Source: Calditrichota bacterium
Lineage (GTDB): Bacteria; Calditrichota; Calditrichia; Calditrichales; J004
Assembly (NCBI GenBank): GCA_013112635.1
Contig: JABFGF010000001.1
Span: forward strand, 1 to 64,000
Direction: 5' to 3'
Length of the DNA: 64,000 nucleotides
In this document: positions 34,133 to 44,485 of the stretch, one piece after another
Layout: every line of letters begins with the position of its first letter
How positions within the stretch are numbered: position 1 is the stretch's first letter
Notes under the pieces: generated by a model
Told to the model about the DNA's origin: nothing
The model's input: the letters and a program-made list of their open reading frames with translations, nothing else
Database searches by the model: none
Position numbers and translations under genes: made by a program

Positions 34133-35542
34133 ATGTTGAAACTATTAAGATTTAGATATTCTGTTTTTGTTTGGTCCAATTTTGGCATTTTGGGCATATT
34201 TACTATTGTTGGCTTACAAATGGGATTTGACATTTCGTTAGTTATTATACTTGGAATGGCCGGATTTGTAGCATTTGTGGCATTTTTTGTATCGAAACCT
34301 GAAATTGTTTTGCTAATTTCACTTATTTCAATAAGTGTTGGTCCCTTTGGAAGCCTGTTTTACGCCGCGGCTTTTCCATTAACTGTTTTCCAAGTTTTCC
34401 TTTTAGTCAGCATTCTTTTTTATTTATTAAAAAAACTATTAACTAACGATTTATCCTTTTCAATTGAACCAAATATTATTTATATTTTCCTTTTTTTACT
34501 TCTTTTATTGATATACACATTATTTTCCCTTGATAAAGAGCGAGCGTTCTTTTTTCTTATGTCTTTAACAATTTTGGCATTTATGACATATTTAGTTAAG
34601 GACCTTTTATTGGAAAGTAAATATTATAGGTATTTTTTTAATATAACCATTTTTATTGTTGCATGCCTTTCAGTCTATTCAATTATTCAATTTATTAAAG
34701 ATCCATCATCCCTTTTACTTAACGCATTAAATACTGAGTCAAAAGTTTTTGGTAGATCAGTTTCTGTATGGACTGATCCGAATGATTTTGCTATGATTTT
34801 AGTGTTGCCTTTATTATTCATTATTGCTCGTGTTTTGATTTTTAACAAAAACCAGAATAATTGGATTTTAAGTTTATATGTATTTTTGTTTGTTTTACTT
34901 TTTAGTACAATACTAACTACCTATTCTCGCAGTGGTTGGTTATCCTTTTTTCTAGGGTCAATTTTTTTATTTATTTTAACTAAAAATCTTAAAAAATTGG
35001 GTTTGTTATTTTTCATTTCAATTATCTTAATTTCAATTTTGTCACTTAATGAGGTATTTTATCAAGCTATAATAAATAGAGTTTTATCAATAACTAATGT
35101 TTCATTTAATGTTTCTAATACTTCTAGAATATTTCTGGCAAAAGCCGGTTGGGAAATGTTTACCGATTCTAACTTCTTAGGTTATGGATATTTCTCGTTT
35201 CCAGTTTTAGCCCATAAGTATTTTAATCCAGTCTTGTCTTTAGGTGTCATTGAATCTCATAATATTACTTTGACAGTTTTAGCTGAACTGGGAATTTTTG
35301 GATTTTTTACCTTTTATAGTATGATTTTTTCCTTTTTTAAATTTGGATGGCGATTAACACAAACTGGAGTTGATTCAGAAGTAAAACTATACTCAGCTGT
35401 TCTCACCTCATATTTATTTTCTTTACTTGTTTATTACCAGTTTTATGCTGGTTGTTTTCATAATAATTATATGTGGTTTATCTTTGGCGCTTTAATGGCT
35501 TTAAAAAAAATAGATAGACCAGAAAATTCAAGAATCAATTGA
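34133..35542 (+). CDS. O-antigen polymerase / ligase-like membrane protein (Wzy/WaaL)
   Basis: This 469-residue protein has about 11-12 hydrophobic helices. The segment STILTTYSRSGWLSFFLGS (near 257-275) resembles the Wzy_C signature with the conserved Arg. A large soluble loop (near 310-370, including NTSRIFLAKAGWEMFTDSNFLGYGY) is the usual periplasmic loop. It either polymerises repeat units or ligates them; sequence alone does not decide. It starts two bases after the previous gene and overlaps the next by 4 bp. Confidence 0.88.
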   Translation: MLKLLRFRYSVFVWSNFGILGIFTIVGLQMGFDISLVIILGMAGFVAFVAFFVSKPEIVLLISLISISVGPFGSLFYAAAFPLTVFQVFLLVSILFYLLKKLLTNDLSFSIEPNIIYIFLFLLLLLIYTLFSLDKERAFFFLMSLTILAFMTYLVKDLLLESKYYRYFFNITIFIVACLSVYSIIQFIKDPSSLLLNALNTESKVFGRSVSVWTDPNDFAMILVLPLLFIIARVLIFNKNQNNWILSLYVFLFVLLFSTILTTYSRSGWLSFFLGSIFLFILTKNLKKLGLLFFISIILISILSLNEVFYQAIINRVLSITNVSFNVSNTSRIFLAKAGWEMFTDSNFLGYGYFSFPVLAHKYFNPVLSLGVIESHNITLTVLAELGIFGFFTFYSMIFSFFKFGWRLTQTGVDSEVKLYSAVLTSYLFSLLVYYQFYAGCFHNNYMWFIFGALMALKKIDRPENSRIN

Positions 35543-36963
35543 AAAAACAGACTGCTATTTTTTCTTTCGCCTTTATTAATCTTTTCCGAAATGTGATCGG
35601 TGTGGTACGATCAAAATATGTTGCTATATTTATTGGCATTTCTGAAGTGGGTGTTTTAGGATTAATAATAGGTTTTTTTAATTTTCAAAACCGGATCATT
35701 TCTCCTGGTTTAAGAATAGCACTTATTACACTTTTAAAGGATAAAAGTAAAGAAGAACAAACAGGTATTATTGTAGCAAATATCTTTTTGTTATTATTAG
35801 CAAACCTTTTTTTTATTTCTTTTTCTTTTATTTTTATTAACGAATTAAATGCACTTTTATTTAAAGATGAAAATTATAAAACACTTTTAAAAGTTTTGGT
35901 ATTTTTGAGTCCAGTTTTTTCACTTAAGGAGTTAGTTGAATCAATTTTACAAGCAAAACAACAATTTAAAATAATATCAACAGCACAATTTTTTTCACAA
36001 CTAATAGCAATTGTTTCGGTAATCCCTTTAATTTATTTATATGGTCTAATTGGAGTCATATATAATCTAGCATTATGGTTTTCACTAAATTTAAGTTTGC
36101 TTATAATATTATCCATCCCATTTTTTCACTATTTGAAATTTCAATTTAAACACTTCTTTAGCACACAACTATTCTCTTTAAAGTTCGCAGGGATAAATTT
36201 CACACGGCAATTTGTACTTTTCACAGCATACATGATTCTACCAATTCTAATTGTGCAAACTTTATCTTTGCATGAGACGGGATATTTTTTTGCAGTTTGG
36301 AGTATATCAAATTATATAAATATTCTTATTCAGGCATTATTATTTGTTTTTTTACCAACGCTAAGAGAAATCAATGATAATACAAAGTTTTATAATGAAT
36401 TAAACAATAATTTTGAGATACTTATCTATTTGGTTTTTCCAGTTATATTAGTAATAATGGCTTTTCCGAATATTGTATTATTTACTTTATTTTCAGAAGA
36501 ATTTACTAAAGTCTCTGATCTTCTGGTTGTTTTACTTCTCGCAAAAGCTGTTGAAGCATATTTTTCCTATTATTTGATGGTTTTCGTAAGTATTGCAAAA
36601 ACAAAAATCTATTTTGGTCTAGATATTCTAAGAAGTACTCTATTTGTTGGGCTCTCATGGTGGTTTTTATTGAATTATGGGTTAGTGGGAATAATCTGGG
36701 GAATCTGCATTACATACATAATTAGTGCATTAATTATTGAAATAGCATTATTCAGAAAGGAGAAGCTGAGGTTGAATAAAACCAATCTAAAGCTGTTGAT
36801 TAAAATTTCTGTTGTTCTTATTAGTATGGTTATTTTTCCAGAACCCTCACTTTCACATTATCTTTTAAGAATAATGTTGATTTTTCTAACTATATTTTTT
36901 GTTCTTGATATCTCAAAGTATTATAAATATTTACATTTGATTATTAAGAAGAAGCATTTTTAA
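35539..36963 (+). CDS. Polysaccharide flippase (Wzx-like, MOP superfamily)
   Basis: The 474-residue protein has about 12-14 hydrophobic helices and the family start FSFAFINLFRNVIGVVRSKYVAIFIGISEVGVLG. The start is TTG, overlapping the preceding gene's stop. It would flip lipid-linked repeat units across the inner membrane for the polymerase. A polymerase/flippase pair indicates a Wzx/Wzy-dependent pathway. Confidence 0.88.
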   Translation: MKKQTAIFSFAFINLFRNVIGVVRSKYVAIFIGISEVGVLGLIIGFFNFQNRIISPGLRIALITLLKDKSKEEQTGIIVANIFLLLLANLFFISFSFIFINELNALLFKDENYKTLLKVLVFLSPVFSLKELVESILQAKQQFKIISTAQFFSQLIAIVSVIPLIYLYGLIGVIYNLALWFSLNLSLLIILSIPFFHYLKFQFKHFFSTQLFSLKFAGINFTRQFVLFTAYMILPILIVQTLSLHETGYFFAVWSISNYINILIQALLFVFLPTLREINDNTKFYNELNNNFEILIYLVFPVILVIMAFPNIVLFTLFSEEFTKVSDLLVVLLLAKAVEAYFSYYLMVFVSIAKTKIYFGLDILRSTLFVGLSWWFLLNYGLVGIIWGICITYIISALIIEIALFRKEKLRLNKTNLKLLIKISVVLISMVIFPEPSLSHYLLRIMLIFLTIFFVLDISKYYKYLHLIIKKKHF

Positions 36964-36987
36964 TATAATTTTTTCTAAAGACAATTA

Positions 36988-37896
36988 TTAAACCTCTTTA
37001 TACCAACTACTTAGATCTCGACTAATAACCTTTTCAAGTTTTTTAATTTTTGGTTTAAACTCAATCGTCAATTTTCGTCTCAAATCATCCTTAATTGGAT
37101 TTCTCTTTACATATTTTGTATTTGCCTTTCGGAGTTCTTGTTTTATTATCGATCTAATATTATAAGGCAATATAGTTTTCAAAAGAAGCACTGCTTTTGG
37201 AGGATGTTTTAAAATGTTTTGGAGTGATTTTAGCCGTGATTTTTTATTTGGGTTAACTATTGAAAACTCAGTGGTAAAAGAATAATCGATTTTTAAGAAT
37301 TGAAGAATTTTTTTGAATTCAGATGGTGTTTCTTTAATAAAATCGTCAAAAATGATTATGTGTACATTTTCTTGACTAAATATATCAAGATATCTTTCAA
37401 CCTGTGGTGCAAAATCTGCCAATTTCCTATAAAAGAGATAGTCAATAATGAATGTATTTTTTGGAATATTGATGCCAGATTGCCTCTCTTTTTCCATTTC
37501 CAAAGCTTGTTCAAAATCAATAATATCCTCATCAGCATTAAAAATTAACTGGCTGTGATGAGAGAACATCATATCTACTGGATTTCTTAACATAATAATT
37601 ATTTTAGACATTGGATTATAGTTAAATATTTCTTGTGCGGCAGTTTTTGAATAGAGGTTTAATATTGATGCGTCGCCCAATCTTTTTTCACACTTGGCTT
37701 TTTCATAAAAAGTGAAATAGTTTTTTTCTTCAATTTTTCTATTTCTTTTTTTTCCAAATTTTAAATCCTGCCCAAAATAATTAATTTCCTTTTGCCCAAA
37801 TGGGAAATACACGTCGGGGTGCGGTTTAAGATATTCTACAAGCGCTGTTGTCCCACATTTTGGTGCTCCAACAATAAAAAAGTTAGATTTTTTCAT
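36988..37896 (-). CDS. Sulfotransferase (PAPS-dependent)
   Basis: The 302-residue cytosolic enzyme has the 5'-phosphosulfate loop IVGAPKCGTTALVEYL (8-22) and the 3'-phosphate motif LRNPVDMMFSHHSQL (Arg104, Ser112), as in heparan-sulfate-type sulfotransferases. It is probably active on a polysaccharide or its lipid-linked precursor. It faces against the operon and is the only gene on this strand in the locus, so it is either separately regulated or a later addition. Confidence 0.88.
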   Translation of the reverse strand: MKKSNFFIVGAPKCGTTALVEYLKPHPDVYFPFGQKEINYFGQDLKFGKKRNRKIEEKNYFTFYEKAKCEKRLGDASILNLYSKTAAQEIFNYNPMSKIIIMLRNPVDMMFSHHSQLIFNADEDIIDFEQALEMEKERQSGINIPKNTFIIDYLFYRKLADFAPQVERYLDIFSQENVHIIIFDDFIKETPSEFKKILQFLKIDYSFTTEFSIVNPNKKSRLKSLQNILKHPPKAVLLLKTILPYNIRSIIKQELRKANTKYVKRNPIKDDLRRKLTIEFKPKIKKLEKVISRDLSSWYKEV

Positions 37897-37976
37897 TTTT
37901 TTACCTATTTAAAATTATTGAATGTATTATACTTATACTTTAAATTTAAAACTTTTCAAAATTAAAATCATTTAAA

Positions 37977-39161
37977 ATGAAACAATATTTTTTAATAATT
38001 TCTTACGAATTTCCCCCTTTTTTAGGCGGTGCAGGAACTTATTCTAGAGAATTATCGGTCGGTCTAACTTCTTTAGGACATGAAGTAACTGTCTTAACGT
38101 CATTACATAACGATGAGAAAGAGGCATTTGGAATTGACGAGACTCTTAAAAGTACTCATAAAATAAACATACTTCGTTTTAAAAGCATCTGGAAGTTATT
38201 TTATTTTCAATTATTCTATCATCTGATTAAGAATTTTGGAAAAGATTATTTTGATAAATTTGATTCTATAATTTTGGCTGATCATCGCGCCACAAAATTT
38301 GGTATGCTTTTTTTTAAAAAAGCTTTAGTTAAATCAGTCAATGTTTTTCATGGTGGGGAAATTGATAGTTTTTATCTGACACCTAACAGATATCTAAAAT
38401 TATTTGGAATTCCTGGAAAATATGAGAATATGTTATTCCATTGCAAAGCAAATATTGCAGTTAGTGCTGATCTGAAAAATAAAATTGTTACGGTACTTCC
38501 TTCATTGAACCATAAAATAGATGTAGTACTTCATGGAATAGATACAGATTTATTCCAACCAACTACCAAAAATAAAAAAATATCTACTCTTCAAAAATAT
38601 AATTTGGAAAAACGACAACTAATTATTCTTTCTGCATCTCGTCTTGTTAAGGAAAAAGGACAGGACAACTTGATTAAAGCATTTTCACTTATAAAGGATG
38701 AGATACCTAATACTAAACTAATCATTGCAGGAGATGGAAATTATATAAACGCTTTAAAACAGCAAACGGCCGATTTACAAATTCAGAATAGTGTTTTATT
38801 TACTGGGAATTTAGCAAGAGAAGAGCTTGCTAGTTTAATGGGTATATCTGACATATTCGCTATGATTTCTCGAAGAAAGGAAGAAGCATTCGGTCTTGTT
38901 TTTATTGAGGCGAATGCTTGTAAAGTTCCAGTTCTTGCTGGAGCAGTAGCTGGAGTTGTTGAGGCCGTTGAGGATAATGTTTCTGGTCTTTTGACAGATC
39001 CAAATAATATATTGGAAGTTTCTGATAAACTAAAAAAGCTAATTTTAGAAGATTCCTTCCGTAAAAAACTTTCAGAATCAGCATATAAGAGATTTAAACA
39101 AGGTTTTACTAACTTGGTTATGGCTAAGAATACTATAAATCTCATCAATGGAAAAGGTTAG
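37977..39161 (+). CDS. Glycosyltransferase family 4
   Basis: The 394-residue GT-B enzyme starts with YEFPPFLGGAGTYSRELS (10-27), the acceptor-side loop. The donor domain holds ILSASRLVKEKGQDNLIKA (near 218) and REEAFGLVFIEANACKVPVLAG (near 303), the E-x7-E-type motif of GT4 retaining enzymes. The sugar donor is not predictable. Its stop touches the start of the next gene. Confidence 0.9.
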   Translation: MKQYFLIISYEFPPFLGGAGTYSRELSVGLTSLGHEVTVLTSLHNDEKEAFGIDETLKSTHKINILRFKSIWKLFYFQLFYHLIKNFGKDYFDKFDSIILADHRATKFGMLFFKKALVKSVNVFHGGEIDSFYLTPNRYLKLFGIPGKYENMLFHCKANIAVSADLKNKIVTVLPSLNHKIDVVLHGIDTDLFQPTTKNKKISTLQKYNLEKRQLIILSASRLVKEKGQDNLIKAFSLIKDEIPNTKLIIAGDGNYINALKQQTADLQIQNSVLFTGNLAREELASLMGISDIFAMISRRKEEAFGLVFIEANACKVPVLAGAVAGVVEAVEDNVSGLLTDPNNILEVSDKLKKLILEDSFRKKLSESAYKRFKQGFTNLVMAKNTINLINGKG

Positions 39162-40190
39162 ATGGTAAGATTGTTATTTATTGGGACATTTCCTCCACCC
39201 GAAGGGGGAATAACTTTGTTAGCAAAACTACTTTTGAATAAGCTGCAAAAATCGGAGAAACTAGAAGTTGATGTAATAAATATAACTCTATTATATAAAG
39301 GTTTTAAGTTTTTTTTTAATTCAGTTTCTGTTCTTGTAAAACTTTTTTATAAGATTAGAATGAACGATTTAGTCACTTTTCAAACTTCTGCAAATACTTT
39401 TAAAATTCTTGGACCAATTGTTTATTTTATTTCTAAACTTTACAAAAAGCCGTTAATTGTCAGGCGATTTGCAGGTAATGGTATTGAGCTTTACAAATCG
39501 TATTCTCGCATTACTAAATATGTTATAAACAAAACAGTATTTCGGGCCGATCTGACATATTATGAAACATCATATCAAGTCGATTATTTTTCAAAGTTTT
39601 CAATGCAAAATGTGAAAAATATGCCAAATCATAGAGACTTAATCGATTCACCAATGCTCCATAGGAACAGGGCTTCTAACTTTGTTTTTATTGGCTATGT
39701 CTGTCCGGAGAAAGGCATAAATGAGATTATTAAGTCTTTTTGCCGCATGAGAAAGAATATTAATATTGACATTTATGGTAGTGATGGAATGGATATTAAG
39801 TTTAAAATTAATAACTTTGAAAATATAAAATACATGGGTGAATTTAAAAATCAAAATATATATAAAATCTTATCAAAATATGATGCTTTAATTTTGCCTA
39901 GTTATTGGAAAGGAGAAGGACATCCTGGAGTAGTTGTTGAAAGTCTTATAACAGGATTGCCTGTAATTGCTACAAATCTAAAGGGTATTAGTGAAATTGT
40001 TGAACACAATAAAACGGGGTTATTAATTTCTCCAAAAGCTGACGAGGAATTATATGAAGCAGTCACTAAATTGAATGAAAATTCTGAATTTTACTTAAAA
40101 CTAAAAACAAATATTGCAAAAACAACAAAAAAACTTGATGCACAATATTGGTATGAAGAGTTTGAAAAAGATATACTTAGTTTACTTTAG
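39162..40190 (+). CDS. Glycosyltransferase family 4
   Basis: The 342-residue GT-B enzyme has FIGTFPPPEGGITLLAKLL (near 6-24) at the start. FIGYVCPEKGINEIIKSF (near 178) and SYWKGEGHPGVVVESLITGLPVIATNLKGI (near 245) form the donor site. It directly follows the previous transferase with no spacer, so the two probably act in sequence on the same repeat unit. Confidence 0.9.
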   Translation: MVRLLFIGTFPPPEGGITLLAKLLLNKLQKSEKLEVDVINITLLYKGFKFFFNSVSVLVKLFYKIRMNDLVTFQTSANTFKILGPIVYFISKLYKKPLIVRRFAGNGIELYKSYSRITKYVINKTVFRADLTYYETSYQVDYFSKFSMQNVKNMPNHRDLIDSPMLHRNRASNFVFIGYVCPEKGINEIIKSFCRMRKNINIDIYGSDGMDIKFKINNFENIKYMGEFKNQNIYKILSKYDALILPSYWKGEGHPGVVVESLITGLPVIATNLKGISEIVEHNKTGLLISPKADEELYEAVTKLNENSEFYLKLKTNIAKTTKKLDAQYWYEEFEKDILSLL

Positions 40191-40256
40191 CTATCTTCAT
40201 TAACAACTCTCAGCAGTCAAGAATCCTCTTGATAATATTTCTTTTAACTAAATTTT

Positions 40257-41669
40257 ATGCTATTTAACTCTATCACTTTTTTTATATTTTTTTCAATTTT
40301 CCTGATTTTATATTGGGGATTTGCCAAAAAAAACTTAAAGCTGCAGAATTTCATGATTCTGATTGCCAGTTACGTTTTTTATGGTTGGTGGGATTGGCGT
40401 TTTTTATCTTTGATTATTTTGAGTTCAATTATTGATTATGCAGCAGGAATAAAAATACATAACTCTTTTGATCAATCTGGGAAGCGTCGATACCTTTTTA
40501 TTAGTCTCCTTGTAAATTTAGGAGCCCTAGGCTTATTTAAATATTTTAATTTTTTTATTGAGTCTTGGAATGAATCGTGGCAAATGTTTGGTATTCAAAT
40601 GTCTTTACCTGTCATGCAGATAATCCTACCTGTTGGTATAAGTTTTTATACATTTCAAACACTCAGTTATACAATTGATATTTACCGTAAAAAATTACAA
40701 CCAACCAAAAATATAATTGCCTTTTTTGCTTTTGTTAGTTTCTTTCCTCAGCTAGTTGCAGGGCCTATTGAAAGGGCATCGCATCTTCTACCTCAGTTCT
40801 TTAAAAAACGAATGATTAACAAGGATGTTTTAAAAAAAGGGTTGAAAAGAATTCTATGGGGATTGTTTAAAAAAGTAGTTGTTGCCGATAATATGGCTTT
40901 ATTCGTTGATCCTGTTTTTAATAATCCAGGTTATTATTCAGGGTTGACCACCTTATTGGCTGTTTTCTTTTTTGCCATTCAGATTTATTGTGATTTTAGC
41001 GGGTATTCTGATATTGCAATCGGTTCCTCACGAATATTAGGATTTCGATTAATGATTAATTTTAATATCCCTTATTTTTCAGCTTCAATAAAAGAATTTT
41101 GGAGCAAATGGCATATCTCACTTTCAACCTGGTTTCGGGATTATGTTTACATCCCCTTAGGAGGAAGCAAAGTGTCGATAGGAGTTTGGCAGAGAAATTT
41201 AATTATTACTTTTATTGTGTCAGGATTTTGGCATGGGGCGAATTGGACTTTTTTAATCTGGGGCGGAATTCATGGCCTATTTAATTCAATAGAAGCGTTA
41301 TTTGGAAAAATAAATCTTTTCAAGAAATTAAACTTTGGGTTTATAGCTTATATTTACACATTTTTAGTAGTATGTTTTGGATGGGTGTTTTTTAGGGCCA
41401 ACTCTTTTAATGATGCAATTGTTGTCATAAATAATATATTACAGTGTGATTTGTATATGGATAGGGTTATTAATCCATACAGTTTTACTGTAATAGTTAT
41501 TTCATTTGTTATATTGTTTGTTTTTGAAATCGTAACAAAAAATGATTATATGATGAACGTTTATAAAAATCACAGATGGCTTAGATGGATGAGCTACTAT
41601 ATAATGATAATTAGTATTATTTTGTTTGGGCAGGTATCAAGTTCCGAATTTATATATTTTCAATTTTAA
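40257..41669 (+). CDS. MBOAT acyltransferase (AlgI/DltB-like)
   Basis: This 470-residue inner-membrane protein has about ten helices. FWHGANWTFLIWGG (near 324-337) holds the conserved His of membrane-bound O-acyltransferases, and SGYSDIAIGSSRILGF with LSTWFRDYVYIPLGGS is typical of the AlgI group. It would pass an acyl (often acetyl) group through the membrane for polysaccharide modification. Its partner is the SGNH protein encoded next. Confidence 0.94.
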   Translation: MLFNSITFFIFFSIFLILYWGFAKKNLKLQNFMILIASYVFYGWWDWRFLSLIILSSIIDYAAGIKIHNSFDQSGKRRYLFISLLVNLGALGLFKYFNFFIESWNESWQMFGIQMSLPVMQIILPVGISFYTFQTLSYTIDIYRKKLQPTKNIIAFFAFVSFFPQLVAGPIERASHLLPQFFKKRMINKDVLKKGLKRILWGLFKKVVVADNMALFVDPVFNNPGYYSGLTTLLAVFFFAIQIYCDFSGYSDIAIGSSRILGFRLMINFNIPYFSASIKEFWSKWHISLSTWFRDYVYIPLGGSKVSIGVWQRNLIITFIVSGFWHGANWTFLIWGGIHGLFNSIEALFGKINLFKKLNFGFIAYIYTFLVVCFGWVFFRANSFNDAIVVINNILQCDLYMDRVINPYSFTVIVISFVILFVFEIVTKNDYMMNVYKNHRWLRWMSYYIMIISIILFGQVSSSEFIYFQF

Positions 41670-41673
41670 TTAT

Positions 41674-42576
41674 ATGAAAAAACAAGTTATTTACTTTTTA
41701 ACAATTTTAGTAGCGCTTATCTCTTTAATAGGACTTTTATTAGAAGAAGCCGCATATATGTTTGATCCCAACGAACCTAAAATCAAAGAAATTCTTGAGT
41801 TTAAGAATAAGGAATTCGATGTTTTGTTTTTAGGAAACTCAATAACACAGCAGGGTATTAATCCTACTATAATTGATTCCTCTTTAAATGTTAACAGTTA
41901 TAACATGGCAGTTGGTGGAGGGAATATCTTTGAGAATGAAATACTTTTAAGACATTATATTAAATCAAACAAAAAACCTCAAAAAATTATTTATGGATTA
42001 TTTATTAATGAGAGTAGATGGGGGGAAAATCTACGTCCAACAATTATTCATGGTATTAATAAAGACATATATCAAACCTATGAAGAATATTTTGAAAATC
42101 ACAATATTCCGATAGATTATTCTCTTCAATTGTACAACAAATTTTCAATATTCAGACATCGCTCCGTAATTGAACATATTTTAAAATACATTATTGATTC
42201 AAAAAATAGAAACTATACCTATTTAAAGGGATTTGTTAGGTCCACAATAATTAATAAAATGCCTGAAAAGTTAATGCCTCACACCAGTGGAATTAACATA
42301 AACGCTCTCAAATCTTTTGATACTTTCTGTAATAATGAAGGAATAAAAGTCTGCTATGTTGAGCTGCCAAATTCGGAGATATTTAATAAAACAACACTAA
42401 AAAGGAGTACAACAATAGCAGAAATAAACAAAGTAATAAGTGATTCTTTAATGTCTTTTAACCTGAATGTAGACCATTACACAATTGATGACTGGTCCGG
42501 TTTGAATCACCTAAATGTAAAAGGTGCAGAGAAGTTTACAATTGCTTTGGCTAATCGTTTAGAGCATCAGAAATAG
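41674..42576 (+). CDS. SGNH-hydrolase-like partner of the MBOAT (AlgJ/AlgX-like)
   Basis: The 300-residue protein has one N-terminal membrane helix (MKKQVIYFLTILVALISLIG) and a periplasmic domain. FLGNSITQQG (about 51-60) contains the catalytic Ser in the block I GNS motif. DWSGLNHLN (about 272-280) gives the Asp and His of block V. The ATG at 41674 is preferred to one 48 bases upstream inside the MBOAT gene because it starts directly at the membrane helix. It probably transfers the acyl group onto the polymer. Confidence 0.82.
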   Translation: MKKQVIYFLTILVALISLIGLLLEEAAYMFDPNEPKIKEILEFKNKEFDVLFLGNSITQQGINPTIIDSSLNVNSYNMAVGGGNIFENEILLRHYIKSNKKPQKIIYGLFINESRWGENLRPTIIHGINKDIYQTYEEYFENHNIPIDYSLQLYNKFSIFRHRSVIEHILKYIIDSKNRNYTYLKGFVRSTIINKMPEKLMPHTSGININALKSFDTFCNNEGIKVCYVELPNSEIFNKTTLKRSTTIAEINKVISDSLMSFNLNVDHYTIDDWSGLNHLNVKGAEKFTIALANRLEHQK

Positions 42577-42705
42577 CTAAGTTGGTTTCAATTTAATTTT
42601 GATTGAAAAACAACTATATACACTTGTTAAAGTACAATACGTTAATAATAATTAACTATTTAAGTTTTAAGCTTTATTTCACAATAAAATGGCAATCATA
42701 CTATT

Positions 42706-44439
42706 ATGGGAAGTCGCTTTTTTTGGACAATTCTATACCTTAGTAAGTCTCAAATATTATACCGAGCTATAAGGTTGATAAAAAGTACCCTTTTAAAACA
42801 GATAATAGTCACTAGTACAATGAGAAATAGTGGCCCTAATCCTATTAAGGGCATCCGGTTAATAAATAAAATCAATCTTCTGTTTAAGAATAATCCACAT
42901 AATGGTAAGTTTATTTTTCTCAATAAAGAAGTTATTTATAGCTCGAATAAAATAAACTGGAATGACCCAAATCAGGAAAAGCTGTGGCTTTATAATCTTC
43001 ATTATTTTGATTACTTAATTCCATTATGTCAAAATCCAAACCAAGAGAATTTTGAAACAATTAAGAAAATTATTGGTGATTGGATTGACAAAAATCCAAT
43101 TGGGCGTGGCAATGGATGGGAACCTTATTCGCTTTCCTTAAGAATCGTGAATTGGATATTCGTCTATTCTGCGTATAACAATTCTTTTAAAAAAGAAGAG
43201 CCATTTGAATCAAAGTTTCTGAAATCATTATATCAACAGGCAAATTATCTTACTTATTTTGTAGAGTACCATATTCAAGCAAATCATTTATTTACAAATT
43301 TTAAAGCATTGGTCTTTGCGGGACTATTTTTTAATAATCTAAAATGGCTAAATATGTTTGTCCCCAAAATTATAAATGAAATTAAAGAGCAAATTCTTCC
43401 TGACGGCGGACATTATGAAAGAAGCCCCATGTATCAAAATATCATCATTACAGATTTTATTGATTTGGTGAATATTATTTATTCTTTAGATAAAACTCTC
43501 CCTGATAATGTTAAAAGTTTAAAGGAGTTACTTGAAGAAAAATTAAAGAAAATGATGGTTTGGCAAAACAGAATATTGCAGCCCGATGGAGAAGTACCGT
43601 TATTAGGAGATAGTGCTTTTCAAATCGCTTTAAAGTCACAATCACTTCAGCAATATTACGATCTGGTAGTTAAAAAAAAGTGGGGATCCGGGAAACAAAA
43701 TCAAGTGTCCTCATTAACAAATTCCGGCTATCATGTTTTCAGATCAGACGACCAATATTTAGTTTTTGATACAGGGGAATTAGGCGTATCATATCAACCT
43801 GGCCATGCACATTGTGATATTTTGAGTTTTGAATATTCATATAAAACAGAACGCTTTTTTGTTGATACAGGTGTGGGAAATTATCTTGAAAATGAAGTAA
43901 GGTTAAAGGCCAGAAGTATCTATGCTCATAATACAGCTGTAGTAAATGAGATGGACCAGGCTCAATTGTGGAAAGCGTTTAGAATGGCAAAAAGGGTATC
44001 AGACATTTCTTCCAATAAGGATGAAAACTGGGTGGAAGGGAGTTATGAAAACAAAATTGACCGCGGTAGAAAATATCATCATTCCCGTAAAATTGAATTA
44101 ATTGACCATAAGTTTTTTGCTTTGCAGGATACGATTTCATCAGCCAGGCTAACTAGCTTAGAATTTTTATTCCATTTAGCACCAGGTTCCAAAATCGATA
44201 TTGAAAATAACCAGGCAAAAATAACAATCGGAAATAAAACTATTGTTTTAATTTGGGAATCAAAACTTAACCCGCAATTAAAGGATTGGTTTTATACACC
44301 GGAATTTGGAAAAATTATTCCGACCAAAATGCTATCCTTTGTACCAAAGGTAATAAAGGAAGGAACATATTCATTTATAATTTCTCCTTTTGGTAATCAA
44401 AAAGAAGCAAATGACTATTTTAAAGATAGTTTGAATTAA
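42706..44439 (+). CDS. Heparinase II/III-family polysaccharide lyase
   Basis: The 577-residue protein has an alpha/alpha-barrel N-terminal region (about 90-330, with YSLSLRIVNWIF and the YHIQANHLFTNFKAL segment). A C-terminal heparinase II/III beta domain begins near 345, with YQPGHAHCDILSF (near 362) holding catalytic His residues. The family cleaves uronate-containing polymers; inside biosynthetic operons such enzymes trim or release the polymer. No obvious signal peptide is seen, although the first 18 residues are hydrophobic. Its presence suggests a uronic-acid-containing product. Confidence 0.86.
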   Translation: MGSRFFWTILYLSKSQILYRAIRLIKSTLLKQIIVTSTMRNSGPNPIKGIRLINKINLLFKNNPHNGKFIFLNKEVIYSSNKINWNDPNQEKLWLYNLHYFDYLIPLCQNPNQENFETIKKIIGDWIDKNPIGRGNGWEPYSLSLRIVNWIFVYSAYNNSFKKEEPFESKFLKSLYQQANYLTYFVEYHIQANHLFTNFKALVFAGLFFNNLKWLNMFVPKIINEIKEQILPDGGHYERSPMYQNIIITDFIDLVNIIYSLDKTLPDNVKSLKELLEEKLKKMMVWQNRILQPDGEVPLLGDSAFQIALKSQSLQQYYDLVVKKKWGSGKQNQVSSLTNSGYHVFRSDDQYLVFDTGELGVSYQPGHAHCDILSFEYSYKTERFFVDTGVGNYLENEVRLKARSIYAHNTAVVNEMDQAQLWKAFRMAKRVSDISSNKDENWVEGSYENKIDRGRKYHHSRKIELIDHKFFALQDTISSARLTSLEFLFHLAPGSKIDIENNQAKITIGNKTIVLIWESKLNPQLKDWFYTPEFGKIIPTKMLSFVPKVIKEGTYSFIISPFGNQKEANDYFKDSLN

Positions 44440-44485
44440 TTATTGCAAAACTGTAGATTCTTCCTTTATTTAATCACACAATTTC